A stretch of DNA of 64,000 nt from Bromus sterilis. Lineage: Eukaryota > Streptophyta > Magnoliopsida > Poales > Poaceae. The position numbers and the translations under genes are program-made. Below are positions 20,441 through 31,509 of the stretch, in pieces (positions within the stretch are counted from its first letter, which is position 1; every line of letters begins with the position of its first letter). Location of the stretch: assembly GCA_950022295.1 (NCBI GenBank), contig OX465598.1, forward strand, positions 93,844,001 to 93,908,000, in the 5' to 3' direction. The notes below the pieces were generated by a model. It was not told where the DNA came from, ran no database searches, and was given only the letters and a program-made list of their open reading frames with translations.

Positions 20441-21733
20441 TTGAATGTGCTTCCACTTCCAGACCTTGCAGATGTTCCGGTGGTTCGTGACTTCCCGGAT
20501 GTCTTTCCTGAAGAACTGCCGGGAATGCCACCCGACAGGTGTGTAGAATTCATAGTGGATCTTATACCAGGCGCAGCCCCAATTTCCAGACGCCCATATA
20601 GAATGGCCCCACATGAGTTAGCTGAGCTAAAAACCCAACTTGATGCTTCGTTGGCAAAAGGCTTCATCCGCCCTAGCTCATCGCCATGGGGTTGCCGCGT
20701 TCTGTTCGTAACGAAGAAAGATGGAACAGAAAGGATGTGCGTAGACTATCGCCCGCTAAATCTAGCGACGATAAAGAACAAGTACCCACTGCCCAGGATC
20801 AATGATCTTTATGATCAACTTGCTGGATCCTCTGTCTTCTCCAAGATGGATTTGAGATTAGGCTATCATCAAATCAAAATCCGAAACGAGGACATTCCAA
20901 AAACGGCTTTCACTACTCGTTATGGTCTTTATGAGTACACCGTCATGTCCTTCGGTTTAACCAATGCCCCCGCCACATTCTCGCGCTTGATGAATTCGAT
21001 CTTCATGGAGTACCTAGATAAATTTGTTGTAGTTTATCTTGATGACATTCTCATCTACTCGAAGAACGAAGAAGAGCACGCAGAACATCTTAGGTTGGTA
21101 TTGATGAAACTTAGAGAGCACCGCCTTTATGCCAAGTTCTCCAAGTGTGAATTTTGGTTACCAGAAGTGACCTACTTAGGCGACGTGATTTCTGCGAAAG
21201 GTGTTGCAGTCAATCCCGAGAGAGTTCAGGCCGTCCTTGAATGGACTCCACCTGAATCGGTTAAGCAAGTTAGGAGTTTTCTTGGCTTAGCAAGCTATTG
21301 CCTCCGCTTCGTCGAGAACTTTTCTAAAGTTGCAAAGCCTCTTACTGAACCCCTCAAGAAAGATAAGAAATTCCAATGGACCCCCAAGTGCGAGGAAAGC
21401 TTTCAAGAGCTAAAAGGAAGATTAACTTTTGCACCCATACTTGCACCTCCAGACACCAAAAGGGATTTCGAGATCTATTGTGATGCTTCACGGCAAGGGT
21501 TAGGATGCATACTTATGCAAGATCGACATGTGGTAGCTTATGCTTCACGCCAGTTGCGGCCACATGAAGAAAACTATCCTACCCATGATCTTGAACTCGC
21601 TGCCGTAGTTCATGCCCTGAAGACTTGGCGACATTACCTCCTTGGTAATCGTTGTGAGATCTATTCCGACACCAAAGCCTCAAATATATTTTCACCCAGC
21701 CAGATCTTAATCTCAGGAAAAGACGCTAGATAG
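20441..21733 (+). pseudogene. Reverse transcriptase and RNase H of element C
   Basis: This is a long open stretch of 430 codons. RT motifs in order: PISRRPYRMAP, DYRPLNLATIKNKYPLPRI, FSKMDLRLGYHQIKI (catalytic Asp), FGLTNAPATFSRLMN and VVYLDDILIYSK (YLDD, about 21031). RNase H begins at FEIYCDASRQGLGC (about 21469) with HDLELAAVVHALKTWRHYL. A one-base loss near 21670 (GACACCAAAGC against GATCACCAAAGC in element I) breaks the frame; it resumes at 21736. Confidence 0.9.
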
Positions 21734-21735
21734 AG

Positions 21736-21928
21736 TTGATAAAAGATTATGACTTAGGAATTTCTTACACCCCAGGCAAAGCCAATGTCATGGCTGATGC
21801 ACTAAGTCGTAAGTCGTACTGTAACAACCTCATTTTACAGCAATATCAACCACTTCTTCATGAGGAATTTCGAAAGCTCAACCTCGAGATTGTTCCTCGT
21901 GGATCTCTTTTCAACTTGGTGGCGAAAC
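21736..21928 (+). pseudogene. RNase H end of element C, up to solo LTR E
   Basis: It reads ISYTPGKANVMADALSRK, the conserved end of RNase H, then a linker (LNLEIVPRGSLFNLVAK) cut by the solo LTR at 21929. Removing the solo LTR and one copy of GAAAC, the integrase continues in the same frame at 25839, so the insertion itself did not shift the frame. Confidence 0.85.
21924..21928 (+). repeat. Target site duplication of solo LTR E, left copy
   Basis: GAAAC, repeated at 25834-25838 immediately after the solo LTR. The perfect pair shows a real insertion and not a rearrangement. Confidence 0.95.
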
Positions 21929-24900
21929 TGTCGGGACCCGGGGTTTGCGTATGTAATTCCAGTCACAATTCAATCATATGGAGAGCCGAGAGCCATACCC
22001 ACTTGTCTAAGCAGACAAGGCCAAGTACCAGACACTCTCGGAAAGCTCGAACGTGAGGAGCATCCCATCCAGGCCGGATGATCAACTGAAATGGGTCCTC
22101 ATCGCCCGCTCACAAGTCTAAATGATTATGGGTGGTGAAATCCCATACTCATAGACAAGTCGCCTCAACCATATTATCGATTGAATCCTAACACTTACAT
22201 AAACAGACTCCAGCCCGATCTCTTAGTCGGGGTCTCGGGCGGGCTCAATCATACAACAAAGTGTGCCACGTGACAGAGTCACGAGCAATCGCATCGCGAT
22301 GCCCCAAGCTGCGCACATCTAAGGGCCACTTGGTGTATAAAAGACCGCCGGCAAGAGCACAACTAAGGTCTCGAACCCCACACATGACATGCACGATATA
22401 AGCATACACGCAGCATGCATGCCAAGTGTATAACAGCAGGTAACACAACATGAACTCTACAAACTCATAGCTTTATTGCATCTGCTAAACAGAGCAGATA
22501 TAGTTGTGTTACAAGCAGAGATCACATCACTGTGATCCAATGTTACATCATACAACAAAGGAAGCAAATTATGTCTTAGTAAAGACAAGGTTAACAAATG
22601 GCTTAAGAAGCCTTTAAGAAAACACAACGACCCTCCAGAGGGACCAGGCTGCTGTCTGGGACTACATAACTTCGTCGATGTCGAGCTTGAAGGGGGAGGC
22701 CACCATCAGGGTCAGTGGTCTCGTCTCTAAAACATAGAATAAGCAAACGTGAGTACAAAGTCGTACTCAGCAAGACTTACGTCAGAACTATACTACTCAT
22801 GCTCAGATATCAAGGTAAGGCAAGTGGGGTTGTAATGCAGAAAGCTTTGACTTGGCTATCCTGTACTACGACTACATAGAGTTGAGATGAGAGGCGCACA
22901 CGAGTCCATCTAGTCTTGATCACCACTTCAATACACAACCATGGATCCTTCCTCGACTTCCCCACGAGGAAGCAACCCAAAGCACTCACACTTATCTTGA
23001 GATTTTTAGAGTATCCATTTGAGTTGTCTAATAATCAAGTAAAGATCTCCAAGTAGTCCATAACCGCGGACACGGCTATTCGAATAGTTCATTAACCCTG
23101 TAGGGTGTACTTCTTCACATACGTAGCTACCACTTATCGCCTAGAACTCGTCACCTTCAAGCGGTGTCGGCGAGGATAGTACCACGACACTTACCTCACG
23201 GCTCCAACTCTAGTCCAGGGAATCGCCTATCTGAGTTGTACCCCAATCGGGAATCCGGCCGGGGTTTCCGTTCAGGACCCAGACGATGTATGGACGGTCC
23301 GACAAGCCCACCTCGACGGATGGTGCTGCGCTTGCCTAAAACCGTGCTACGTTATGAAAGCAAATAGAATAAAGTTAACCCATGCGAATCCTGGACTTAG
23401 TCGGGGTGAGTTAATAGGTCGAGAGGGGTCAATGAGCCCAACATGTGGTAGTAATCTGTGTCTTGGATCACAACACAAGAACTTAGGGCCTAGGGCAGTG
23501 TAAATGAGACAACCCACTGTGTACTCCTACACAGCCTATCATTGTTCACTTATTTTAGGGTGACTTCATCAACACGTTACCACCTTGTTGCATGTGTTCA
23601 CTACCATCCCGATACATCACCCAGATGGATCAACTTTATTGCAAACAACTCTAGCATGGCATAGCATAACATGGATGAAGGGCCACATGATGAGCACAAA
23701 CAATCTTGTATTTGCTAGGTTGAGTTTTGCTTAATACTGTGGTAGCAATGATAGGTCATGCAAAGGATGGGTTCAACTAGCGATAGAACGGTAACATGTG
23801 AATCACCTAATCATGCATAAGAGAACAAGAGGGAAACTGGGTTTTTATATATATGACCAAAGGGGTTTTGCTTGCCTTATTGTCGAGACTCGGGGGTGCC
23901 ACTCTTCGGAGAAAACAGGGACTACGTCCGGCGATGGATCTATCGAGAAGAAGCAAACACCGAGACAACAAAGTATAAACATCACATTGCAATGCACATT
24001 CAAGAATGAAACATGGCATAGTACTGATGTGACCTATGTTCAAATTGCAACAAGTTTAATTGAAGTTGATTTGAAAAGGAATTCAAATTCAAACTCCAAA
24101 TGTGGTTCAATTTAGCCAAAGTTGCATTTGCTAATGTTTGGACATGGTAAACCATGTTGTCATGTGTATGATATGCCTCTGATGTTCATGTGATAAGGTT
24201 GGCATTGCAAAGATTTAATTTGAAATGATTTAAACATTTAATTTGAATTATTCCAAATAAGCCATATAGCTAAATTCTACTGGTTCATCATCATAGATGT
24301 GTTTTTCATCCATGAAAGTATGATATTTGGAATCCTTGCATTTTTCTGATGATTTTTCATATATAATTTATTTGATTTGGAGTTATGGATAAAAAGTTAT
24401 TAAATTTCAAAGATTTATGCATTTTCTGGAATTTCTGTTAAAAAGGAAAAAGGGATTATTGCGCAAGCATGACAGCATGATGACGTCAGGGCGCTGACTG
24501 GTCAAACTGACACGTGGGGCCCAACTGTCATCCACTCTGGGGTTAACCCCGTTTTAATTAGCGATGACAGGGGATTAGGGGGGGGTGGGTCCCACCCGTT
24601 AGTGAGAGAGAGAGGGGATTAGAGGGGGGGTTAGCCGGTCCGGCCGGCGGTTAGCCGCCGGCGACCTCTGGACGCGGCGGCGTCCGCTGGAACCGGCGAC
24701 TCCGGCCACGGGAGGCTACGGGGGAGACGCCGTTCGGCTCCTCTCGAACGTGGGGTTCGCGTGGACGTCGTGGGGAGACCAGGGGGACGACGAGGACACG
24801 CCGGCGAGCAAGGGGACGCGGCGGCCGAGCTCAGCCTCGACGGAGCTGGCGACGGAGTGGTCCTGGAGGAGAACGGGGAGGCTGGGAGGGGAGAGGAGCT

Positions 24901-25833
24901 CACCACGAGTGCGTTGGCGCAGATGGGAGAGGCGGAGGAGCTTCGGTGGCGGTGAATTTCTCGGAGGGAGGCGCGGCGGCCGGCGGGGAGTTTGTGAAGG
25001 GGGCGGCGACCTCGGGGCCTCCTCGGCGCGATTGGGCGGCCACGGTGACAAAGACGACGACGCTGCGCGCTCTGGACAACTCGGTGCGGCGGGAGGGGCA
25101 CGGTGGCCACGGCTGCGCGCACACGGCGGCGACGGGGAGCTCTCGGTTCTTGCGGGAATCACACGGGAGAGAAGGAGAGGAGGTTCCAGAGGGGGGGAAA
25201 GGAAGGAGAGGGCACAGGGCGTCCATGGCGGGTAGATAGGGACGAGGGGGGCGCCGTGGGCGGGCTGCCGACGGCGGCATGCTCGCCACGCAGGTGCCCG
25301 CCTGCCTGTCCCCGCGAAGAAGACGACCCTGCCCTTCTGGGCTGGGCCTCCTCTGCTGGGCCAGGTGGGCCAGGTGAGTGGCTTCGGCCTTTTGTTTAAA
25401 TTTTCCTTTTATGCTTTCTGTTTAATTTGTTTTGCTCTAAAAAAATATCAAAGCATTTTTAAAAATCCCCAAATTTTTATCTTGGACATATGTGACCTAG
25501 TACTAGTCACTCCCAAGTTTTGGAGATTTTTGAAATTCAAAACATTTGAATTTCAATTCAAATAGCATTTAAATTTAATTTCCAAGCCTCTGTTTGAATA
25601 TTTGAAAAATCCAGGAGCATGGGTTTGACTCCAAATCATTTTTTAAATGATCATACTCATTTATAGGATTTTTCAAAATTGTTTGGAGGAATTTTGGAAA
25701 AACTTTTTATCTGGCCTTTTATTTAAAATTATTTTTGAGGCTTTTCCAAATCCCCAATTCTTAAACCAAGAAATTTAAACATGATGCATTTATTCTAATA
25801 ATAAAAGCACATACCAAAACTAGGGTTGTGACA
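21929..25833 (-). mobile_element. Solo LTR E (reverse), in pol of element C
   Basis: On the plus strand it runs from TGTCGGGACCCGGGG to GGGTTGTGACA; on its own strand it starts TGTCACAACCCTAG and ends CCCGGGTCCCGACA. This matches the LTR ends of element C. It is 3905 bases with no internal region and is flanked by perfect GAAAC duplications. This is the expected product of recombination between two LTRs of a full element. The sequence is clearly diverged from C. Confidence 0.93.
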
Positions 25834-25838
25834 GAAAC

Positions 25839-27115
25839 CAACCCTTGAGGATCAGATCATAGTTGCCCAGAGGCGTGCACGAGGTGTACGCTGGATCAAG
25901 GAGAACATTGCTAGCGGAGTTACTAGATGTTTCTCCACGGATAGTAAAGGAACGGTATTCTTTGAAAATCGTTTGGTAGTACCTAAGAATAGGGATCTAA
26001 GGCAACTCATCCTCAAAGAAGCCCATGATACACCCCTCTCAATTCATCCCGGTAGTACAAAAATGTACCGAGATCTACGCCAGAGATTTTGGTGGACCAG
26101 GATGAAGAGAGACATTGCTCGATTTTTTGCTGAATGTGATGTTTGTCGTCGCATTAAGGCAGAACACCAAAGACCTGCTAGTACACGTCAACATTTTCCT
26201 ATTCCAGAGTGGAAATGGGACAAAGTCTGTATGGACTTCATCACCGGATTTCCAAAAACCCAGAAAGGAAATGATGCCATCTTCGTGGTCATTGACCGAC
26301 TTTCCAAAGTTGCTCACTTCCTTCCCGTTCGCGAGTCTATAACTGCTAGTCAGTTGGCAGACTTGTACGTCTCTAGAATTGTGTCTCTTCACGGTGTTCC
26401 TTTGGTGATCAATTCTGATCGTGGTAGCCTTTTCACCTCTAGATTCTGGGGAAGCTTTCAGAATGCTATGGGAACTCATCTCTCCTTTAGTACAACTTTT
26501 CATCCTCAGTCTAGCGGTCAAGTCGAAAGGGTTAACCAAATCTTGGAAGACATGCTTAGAGCTTGTGTTATCTCTTTCGGAAAGAATTGGGAGAAATCTC
26601 TTCCCTTCGCCGAATTTGCTTATAACAATAGCTATCAATCTAGTCTGAACATGGCTCCTTTTGAACTCCTCTATGGACGACGATGTCGAACATCCCTTAA
26701 CTGGTCAGAAACCGGTGAAAGACAACTCTTTGGACCGGATATGATCAAGGAGGCAGAAGAGCAAGTTCGCATTATTCATGATCGTTTGAAAGCCGCTCAG
26801 TCTCGTCAAAAGAGCTACTATGATCGTCATCATAGAGAGGAGAGCTACAATATTGATGAGAAGGCTTACCTTCGGGTTACTCCTTTGAAGGGAACCCAAA
26901 GATTCGGTATCAAAGGCAAGTTGGCCCCACGTTACATCGGACCTTTCCGCATTCTCGCTAAACGTGGAGAAGTTGCCTACCAACTTGAACTACCCCCTCA
27001 CCTTTCCCGAGTACATGATGTATTCCATGTGTCACAATTCAGGCGTTGCTTCAAGGACCCCATCCGCGAAGTCGACCATGAAACGCTTGATCTCCAAGAT
27101 GACCTTTCTTATTGA
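25839..27115 (+). pseudogene. Integrase of element C
   Basis: It continues the frame broken by solo LTR E. The zinc finger has His in SIHPGSTKMY and Cys in ECDVCRRIK (about 26038-26157). Catalytic residues are Asp in CMDFITGFP, Asp in NSDRGSLFTSRF and Glu in GQVERVNQILEDML. Then come NMAPFELLYGRRC, RYIGPFRIL (GPF module) and VHDVFHVSQF. A TGA at 27113-27115 follows DDLSY; element I has CGA here, so this is a C-to-T change. The integrase core itself is open. Confidence 0.9.
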
Positions 27116-27292
27116 GAGTACCCTGTTCGTATTCTTGATTCCGCAGAGCGTGTCACTCGTCGTCAGAAGATCAAGTTCCTTAAATTTCAATGGTCACATC
27201 ACTCCGAGAAAGAAGCAACATGGGAAAGAGAAGACCGTCTCCGTACCGAGTACCCCACCTTCCTCCCGACGACTTCTGAATCTCAGGACGAG
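27116..27292 (+). pseudogene. Chromodomain of element C, after the TGA stop
   Basis: Same frame after the stop: YPVRILD, then IKFLKFQWSHHSEKEATWE and REDRLRTEYPTFL. The pattern K.QW..H...EATWE is the chromodomain of Tekay-type chromoviruses, thought to guide integration to marked chromatin. Because of the TGA, integrase would be made without it. Confidence 0.8.
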
Positions 27293-27296
27293 ATTC
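27278..27296 (+). other. Hairpin just before polypurine tract, element C
   Basis: GAATCTC, loop AGGAC, GAGATTC: a perfect seven-base inverted repeat ending four bases before the purine run. Element I has a different stem at the same place (55780-55798). It overlaps the end of the coding frame, so a protein-level reason for the conservation is possible. Confidence 0.55.
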
Positions 27297-27299
27297 TTT

Positions 27300-27313
27300 T
27301 GAGTGGGGGCGAG
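27300..27313 (+). other. Polypurine tract of element C
   Basis: TGAGTGGGGGCGAG directly before the 3' LTR start TGTCAG at 27315. This is the usual plus-strand primer site. Confidence 0.8.
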
Positions 27314-27314
27314 T

Positions 27315-30300
27315 TGTCAGAACCCCAACTAGGGTAAGTGCTAGGGCTTGTTTGACCCTTTGCATCATGCAAAAATTTCAAAAGAAATCAAAAATGGGGA
27401 GAAGAAAGCCCTGAGAAATTTTTATTCAAATGGCTAGTTAAAAATCTTTTTCCAAAAAAAAATCATTTGAATGTTTGGAAAATTCCTAAAATTATTGCTG
27501 ATCATTGCAAAAGTGGTTTGGGTTCAATCCTAAGCTCATGGAATTTTCTAAAATTCAAATTGTGCTATGGAAATTAAATTTGACCCTTATTTGAATTGAA
27601 ATTCAAAATATATTGAATTTCAAAAATGCCCAAATTCTATATGTGGCTAGCTACTGGTCACCTAGTAATTATAAAATTAGTTGGGCATTTTTATAAAATG
27701 TTTTGGTATTTATTTATCAGAGCAAACAAATGAAAGAAAAACAAAACAGAAAGAAAATTAGAAATAGAAAAGGCCAAAGGCCACTTACCTTCTGGCCCAC
27801 CAGGCCCATCAGCAACCGAAGACCAGCCCAGCCCACGGGGGGGAGGGGGGGCAGGTTCTTCTTCTTCCTCCTGCTAGGAGGATTCCACCGGCGATGCGGG
27901 CGTGCACGTCGCTGTGCCACCTCCTGCTTCGACGTGGAGGCCTCCCCTTGACGCTATCCTACGCCTGGAAGGCCCCAGGTTCATCTCCCCCTCCCCTGGT
28001 TCTCCCCCTCGCTCTCTCTCGCCAGTTCCAGTGCACACCCGAGGCCTGTTCTCGCCGCCGACGCGCCCACGCGTGGACACCTTGCTCCCCTCGCCGCACC
28101 GCCGTGTCCGTTGAACTCCCCGTCCTCGTCTCCATCAAGCTGCCGTGTCAATTCGAGCCTAGCGCCACTGGAGGAGACGTCCGCTTCAAGATTTCATCGC
28201 CGGCCGACGAGCTCGTCTCCACGAATTCCTCCGCCGTCTCGCCCCCTCCGGCTTCCCCGACTCCTCCAACGTCCTCAGGGTGAGCCGCGCTACGTTTTGC
28301 CCTACTCCCTTCTCCTCCCCGTGCCTTCTGCTGCCATCGCCGCCTTCGGTTTCTCCGGCCGCCGTGCCTTTTGTCCTAGCCGTCGCCCTGGAGCTCGAGC
28401 TTGACCCCCTCCTACTCGGTTGACTTCGGAAGCCCGCGAGGAGCACAACCGTACAAGCCAAACCCCACCCCAAGCCCGTTTTGCAACTTCGGCGAAACTC
28501 CAGCGGCCCCCCGGCGAGCTCCACTATTAGAGCTAACTTAATCACCCCCTAACCTAACCCTACACCCACTGACCAGTGGGCCCTAGCTGCTAACTAACCC
28601 CCTCTGTTATTTAAACTAACAGGGATTAACCCCTGAGAGACTGACATGGGGGCCCCACCAGTCAGACCCCCCTGATGTCATGCTTGCATCATGCTGATGC
28701 AATAATTCAAATTCCAGAAAAATAGAAATGAATTAAAGAAATTACAGAAATTGCAGAAAATCGTATAAACTTTGGAAATTCATAGAAAATTCATTTTAAC
28801 TCCAAATTAAACATATAATATATGAAAAATAATCAGAAAAATACAAGGATTAAGAATATGCAATTTGTTTTCATGTTTGACCATTTTAAAATGGGGCAAC
28901 AGTAGCAAATGTGCATATGGCTTAATTTGAATTCAAATTTGAAGTTTGAATTTGCATTCCAAATGCAATATACTTCAATTAAATTGAATTTGCCACAAAT
29001 CAGTACCCTTTACATCATGTCACAACTTAACATGTGCTTGAGCATTGTACTTTATTTGTGTCCCCCGTTGTTGATGATTGTGCCGGTAACAGTGCCTCCG
29101 AGACGGTGATCACCCCCGAAGAAGGAGACCACCGTTAAACCCCGTGTGTCGTCAGCAAGGCAAGCAAACCCCATTGATCATGTCTATAAAATCCCAATTC
29201 CCTCTCAGTCTCGCTTATGCATGTTTAGGAGATCACTTTGTATCGATTCTACCGCATAGTTGAACCCATATCCGATGCATGACCTATCATCTTGTCACAG
29301 TAGTAAGCAAACCACAATACTAGCTGACATAGGAGTTGATTGATATCATGTGGCCACTCCAACTGTTAATGCTTATTGCATGCTTAGTGGTACAATGAGG
29401 TTGCTTTTGATGTGAGTCGGGATGATGGTGAACATGGTGTTGATGAAAGTGAAACTGTGTCGGTGAATCCACCCTAATACAAGGTGAACGATGAGAGGCT
29501 GTGTAGGAGTACACAGTGGGTTGTCTCGTTGCACACCGCCTTAAGCACCGAGTTCTTGTATGGTAATCCAAGACAAAGAGTACAACCACACATTGGGCTC
29601 ACTGACCCCTCTCGGCCTAGTACCTTGATCCGTGTCGACGTCCAGGAGTCACATTAGTTCGGGCTTTGCATTTGACATGTGCATAGAAAAAGAACGAAGG
29701 AAATGGCTGCATCATATAGATATGTGGGTGCACCTGTGAGGCAGGAAAACCATCTGCCAGAGGTGGCGTCTCGGTCACCTGCATTGTTTGAGTCCGTTTC
29801 ATTGATCCGGCCGGGCTCTCGAGCGGAGGCAAACTCAGATAGTCGACTCTTGGAATAGACCGGTTGTGAGCGAAGTGTCGTGGTGAACATCCTCTCTGTC
29901 ACCTCTTGAACGGTGGCGAGCAAAAGGCGGTAACCGATGGTCATGTGTGTGTAGCTTACACCCTTGCAAGGTTAACAAAACTATTCGAATAGCCGCGTCC
30001 GCGGTTAAGGACTACTTGGAACCTGTACCTGATTATTAGACAACTTGAATGGACACTTATAAAACTCGCAAGATAAGCGTGAGTGCTATGGTGTGCTCCT
30101 CGTGGGGAAGTCGAGGAAGTAACCATAGTGGTGTATTGGTTGGAGATATAGTGGACTCGTGTACGCTTCTTACCTCAAGTCTGGTAATCATAGTTCAGGA
30201 CTAGCCAAGTCAAAGCTGGCACTTGTGCATGTTGAACCCCACCTCCCTTTACCTTGATACTTGAGCATGAGTAGTGTAGTTCTGATGTAAGTCTTGCTCA

Positions 30301-31110
30301 GTACGACTTTGTACTCATGTTTGCTTATTCTATGTTTTAGCTGAGAACCCGGACCCCGATGGACTCACCGACCTGAAGCTCGACGTTGACTAAGTTAGCA
30401 TAGTCCCAGACAGCAGTCTGGTCCCTCGTGGAAGGGCATGTTTGTTGTACAAGGCTTCTCTAATCCATTTGTTGATCTTGTCTGTACTCAGACCTAATTT
30501 GCTTCCGTTGTATGATGTCATGTGATCACAGACATGTGATCTTTGTATTCTCTATGTGTATATCAATAAATAGTACTTAGTAGAGTTATGTGATGATACC
30601 TGTTGTTCATACTAGGCATGTGTGTTGCGTGTATGTTTATAACATGCATGTCTTAGTATGGGTTTTTGAGACCTTAGTTGTGATCTGGCTGGCGGTCTTT
30701 TATACACCAAGTGACCCTTAGATGTGCGCAGCTTGGGGCATCGCGATGCGATTGCTCGTGACTCTGTCACGTGCACATTTTTTTGTATGATCGAGCCCGC
30801 CCTAGACCCCGACTAAGTGATCGGGATGGAGTAAGTCTATGTAAGAGTTAGGATTCAATCGATAACATGGTTGAGGCGACTTGTCTATGAGTATGGGATT
30901 CACCACCCATAAGCATCTAGACTTGTGAGCGGACGATGAGGACCCATCTCAGATGATCATCCGGCCTGGATGGGATGCCCCTCACGTTCGATGCTTACCG
31001 AGAACGTTCTGTGCTTGGCCTTGTCTGCTTAGACAAGTGGGTACGGTTCTCGGCTCTCTATGTGATTGTATCGTGACTGGAATTACATACGCTAACCCCG
31101 GGTCCCAACA
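27315..31110 (+). mobile_element. 3' LTR of element C
   Basis: 3796 bases, TGTCAGAACCCC to GGGTCCCAACA. It keeps the ~500 bases missing from the 5' LTR (27575-28077, AT-rich then GC-rich). The ATCAT duplication follows. Open frames at 27874-28545 reflect GC-rich LTR sequence and are not genes. Confidence 0.93.
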
Positions 31111-31377
31111 ATCATGGTTAGGAAACCTCATCTATAATCCAGGACAGACTCCCCGAGACCTAGCCTGGTATATAAAGGCTAGGAGGGGAGATGTTGAGAT
31201 CAAGCAATACACAATCTGTAACCCTAGCCTTGGCTCCCCTGTAATCGCCATCTCCAATCAATAACATCGAGCAGGAACGTATCCTCCTATTAGCCGACGA
31301 GCTATCGTCCAACCTGTGCCTCTCATGACTAACCCAGGGTCCCTGGCCATGGGATTTGCCGGAGCACATCCCCGTCA
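31111..31377 (+). mobile_element. 3' LTR of element B, right part
   Basis: It starts with the second ATCAT copy (31111-31115) and matches 7415-7695 with a 15-base gap, ending CCCCGTCA at 31377. The TATATAAA box is present near 31169. Confidence 0.92.
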
Positions 31378-31509
31378 ACCCCCCTCATGTGAAAATATCG
31401 AGCAGGAAGTGCTTCTCCTGTTAGCCGACGAGTTTCGTCCAACATGTGCCATCTCTATGACTAACCTAGGGTCCCTGACCATGGGATTTTCCGGGGTTGA
31501 TCCCCGTCA
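31378..31509 (+). mobile_element. 3' LTR of element A, right part
   Basis: It resumes ACCCCCCTCATGTGAAAAT and ends GATCCCCGTCA. It carries the segment found near LTR ends in B (ATCGAGCAGGAA, GTTAGCCGACGAG, GGGTCCCTGACCATGGGATT). It fits onto the left part at 7249, which shows that B jumped into this LTR. Confidence 0.88.

Larger units (their letters stand above)
15189..31110 (+). mobile_element. Element C: Tekay-type chromovirus with nested solo LTR E
   Basis: It has LTRs of 3297 and 3796 bases, a tRNA-iMet primer site, gag, protease, RT, RNase H, integrase and chromodomain, in the Gypsy order. Long LTRs and the VHDVFHVSQ / chromodomain ending fit the Tekay (Del) group. Without the 3.9 kb solo LTR it is about 12 kb. 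The last ~305 bases of the two LTRs differ at about six positions, suggesting a fairly recent insertion. The coding region nevertheless has several stops and frameshifts. Confidence 0.93.
7250..31377 (+). mobile_element. Element B: Tat-lineage Gypsy element with nested element C
   Basis: The span includes 15.9 kb of nested DNA; without it the element is about 8.2 kb. LTRs are at 7250-7695 and 15019-15188 + 31111-31377. Order: LTR, primer site, gag, RT remnant, RNase H, archaeal-type RNase H, integrase, 70-base repeats, antisense B3-like gene, 63-base repeats, polypurine tract, LTR. Dual RNase H and antisense cargo fit the Tat lineage. It sits inside the 3' LTR of A: CCCCC precedes it, and ACCCCCC follows it, compatible with an imperfect 5-base duplication. 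LTR differences (8 in the first 170 bases) suggest a moderately old insertion. Confidence 0.9.

Noticed and set aside
24631..25399. Many overlapping open frames rich in R, G, P and A on both strands
   Set aside because: They lie in the GC-rich part of solo LTR E. The same block in other LTRs (300-1060, 15460-15780, 27870-28545) is equally open in several frames, with no domain. Few stop codons are expected at this base composition.
27116..27292. Possible centromeric (CRM-type) chromovirus
   Set aside because: The C-terminus has a normal EATWE chromodomain pattern after VHDVFHVSQ and multi-kilobase LTRs, which fit Tekay. CRM elements have short LTRs and a different C-terminal motif.
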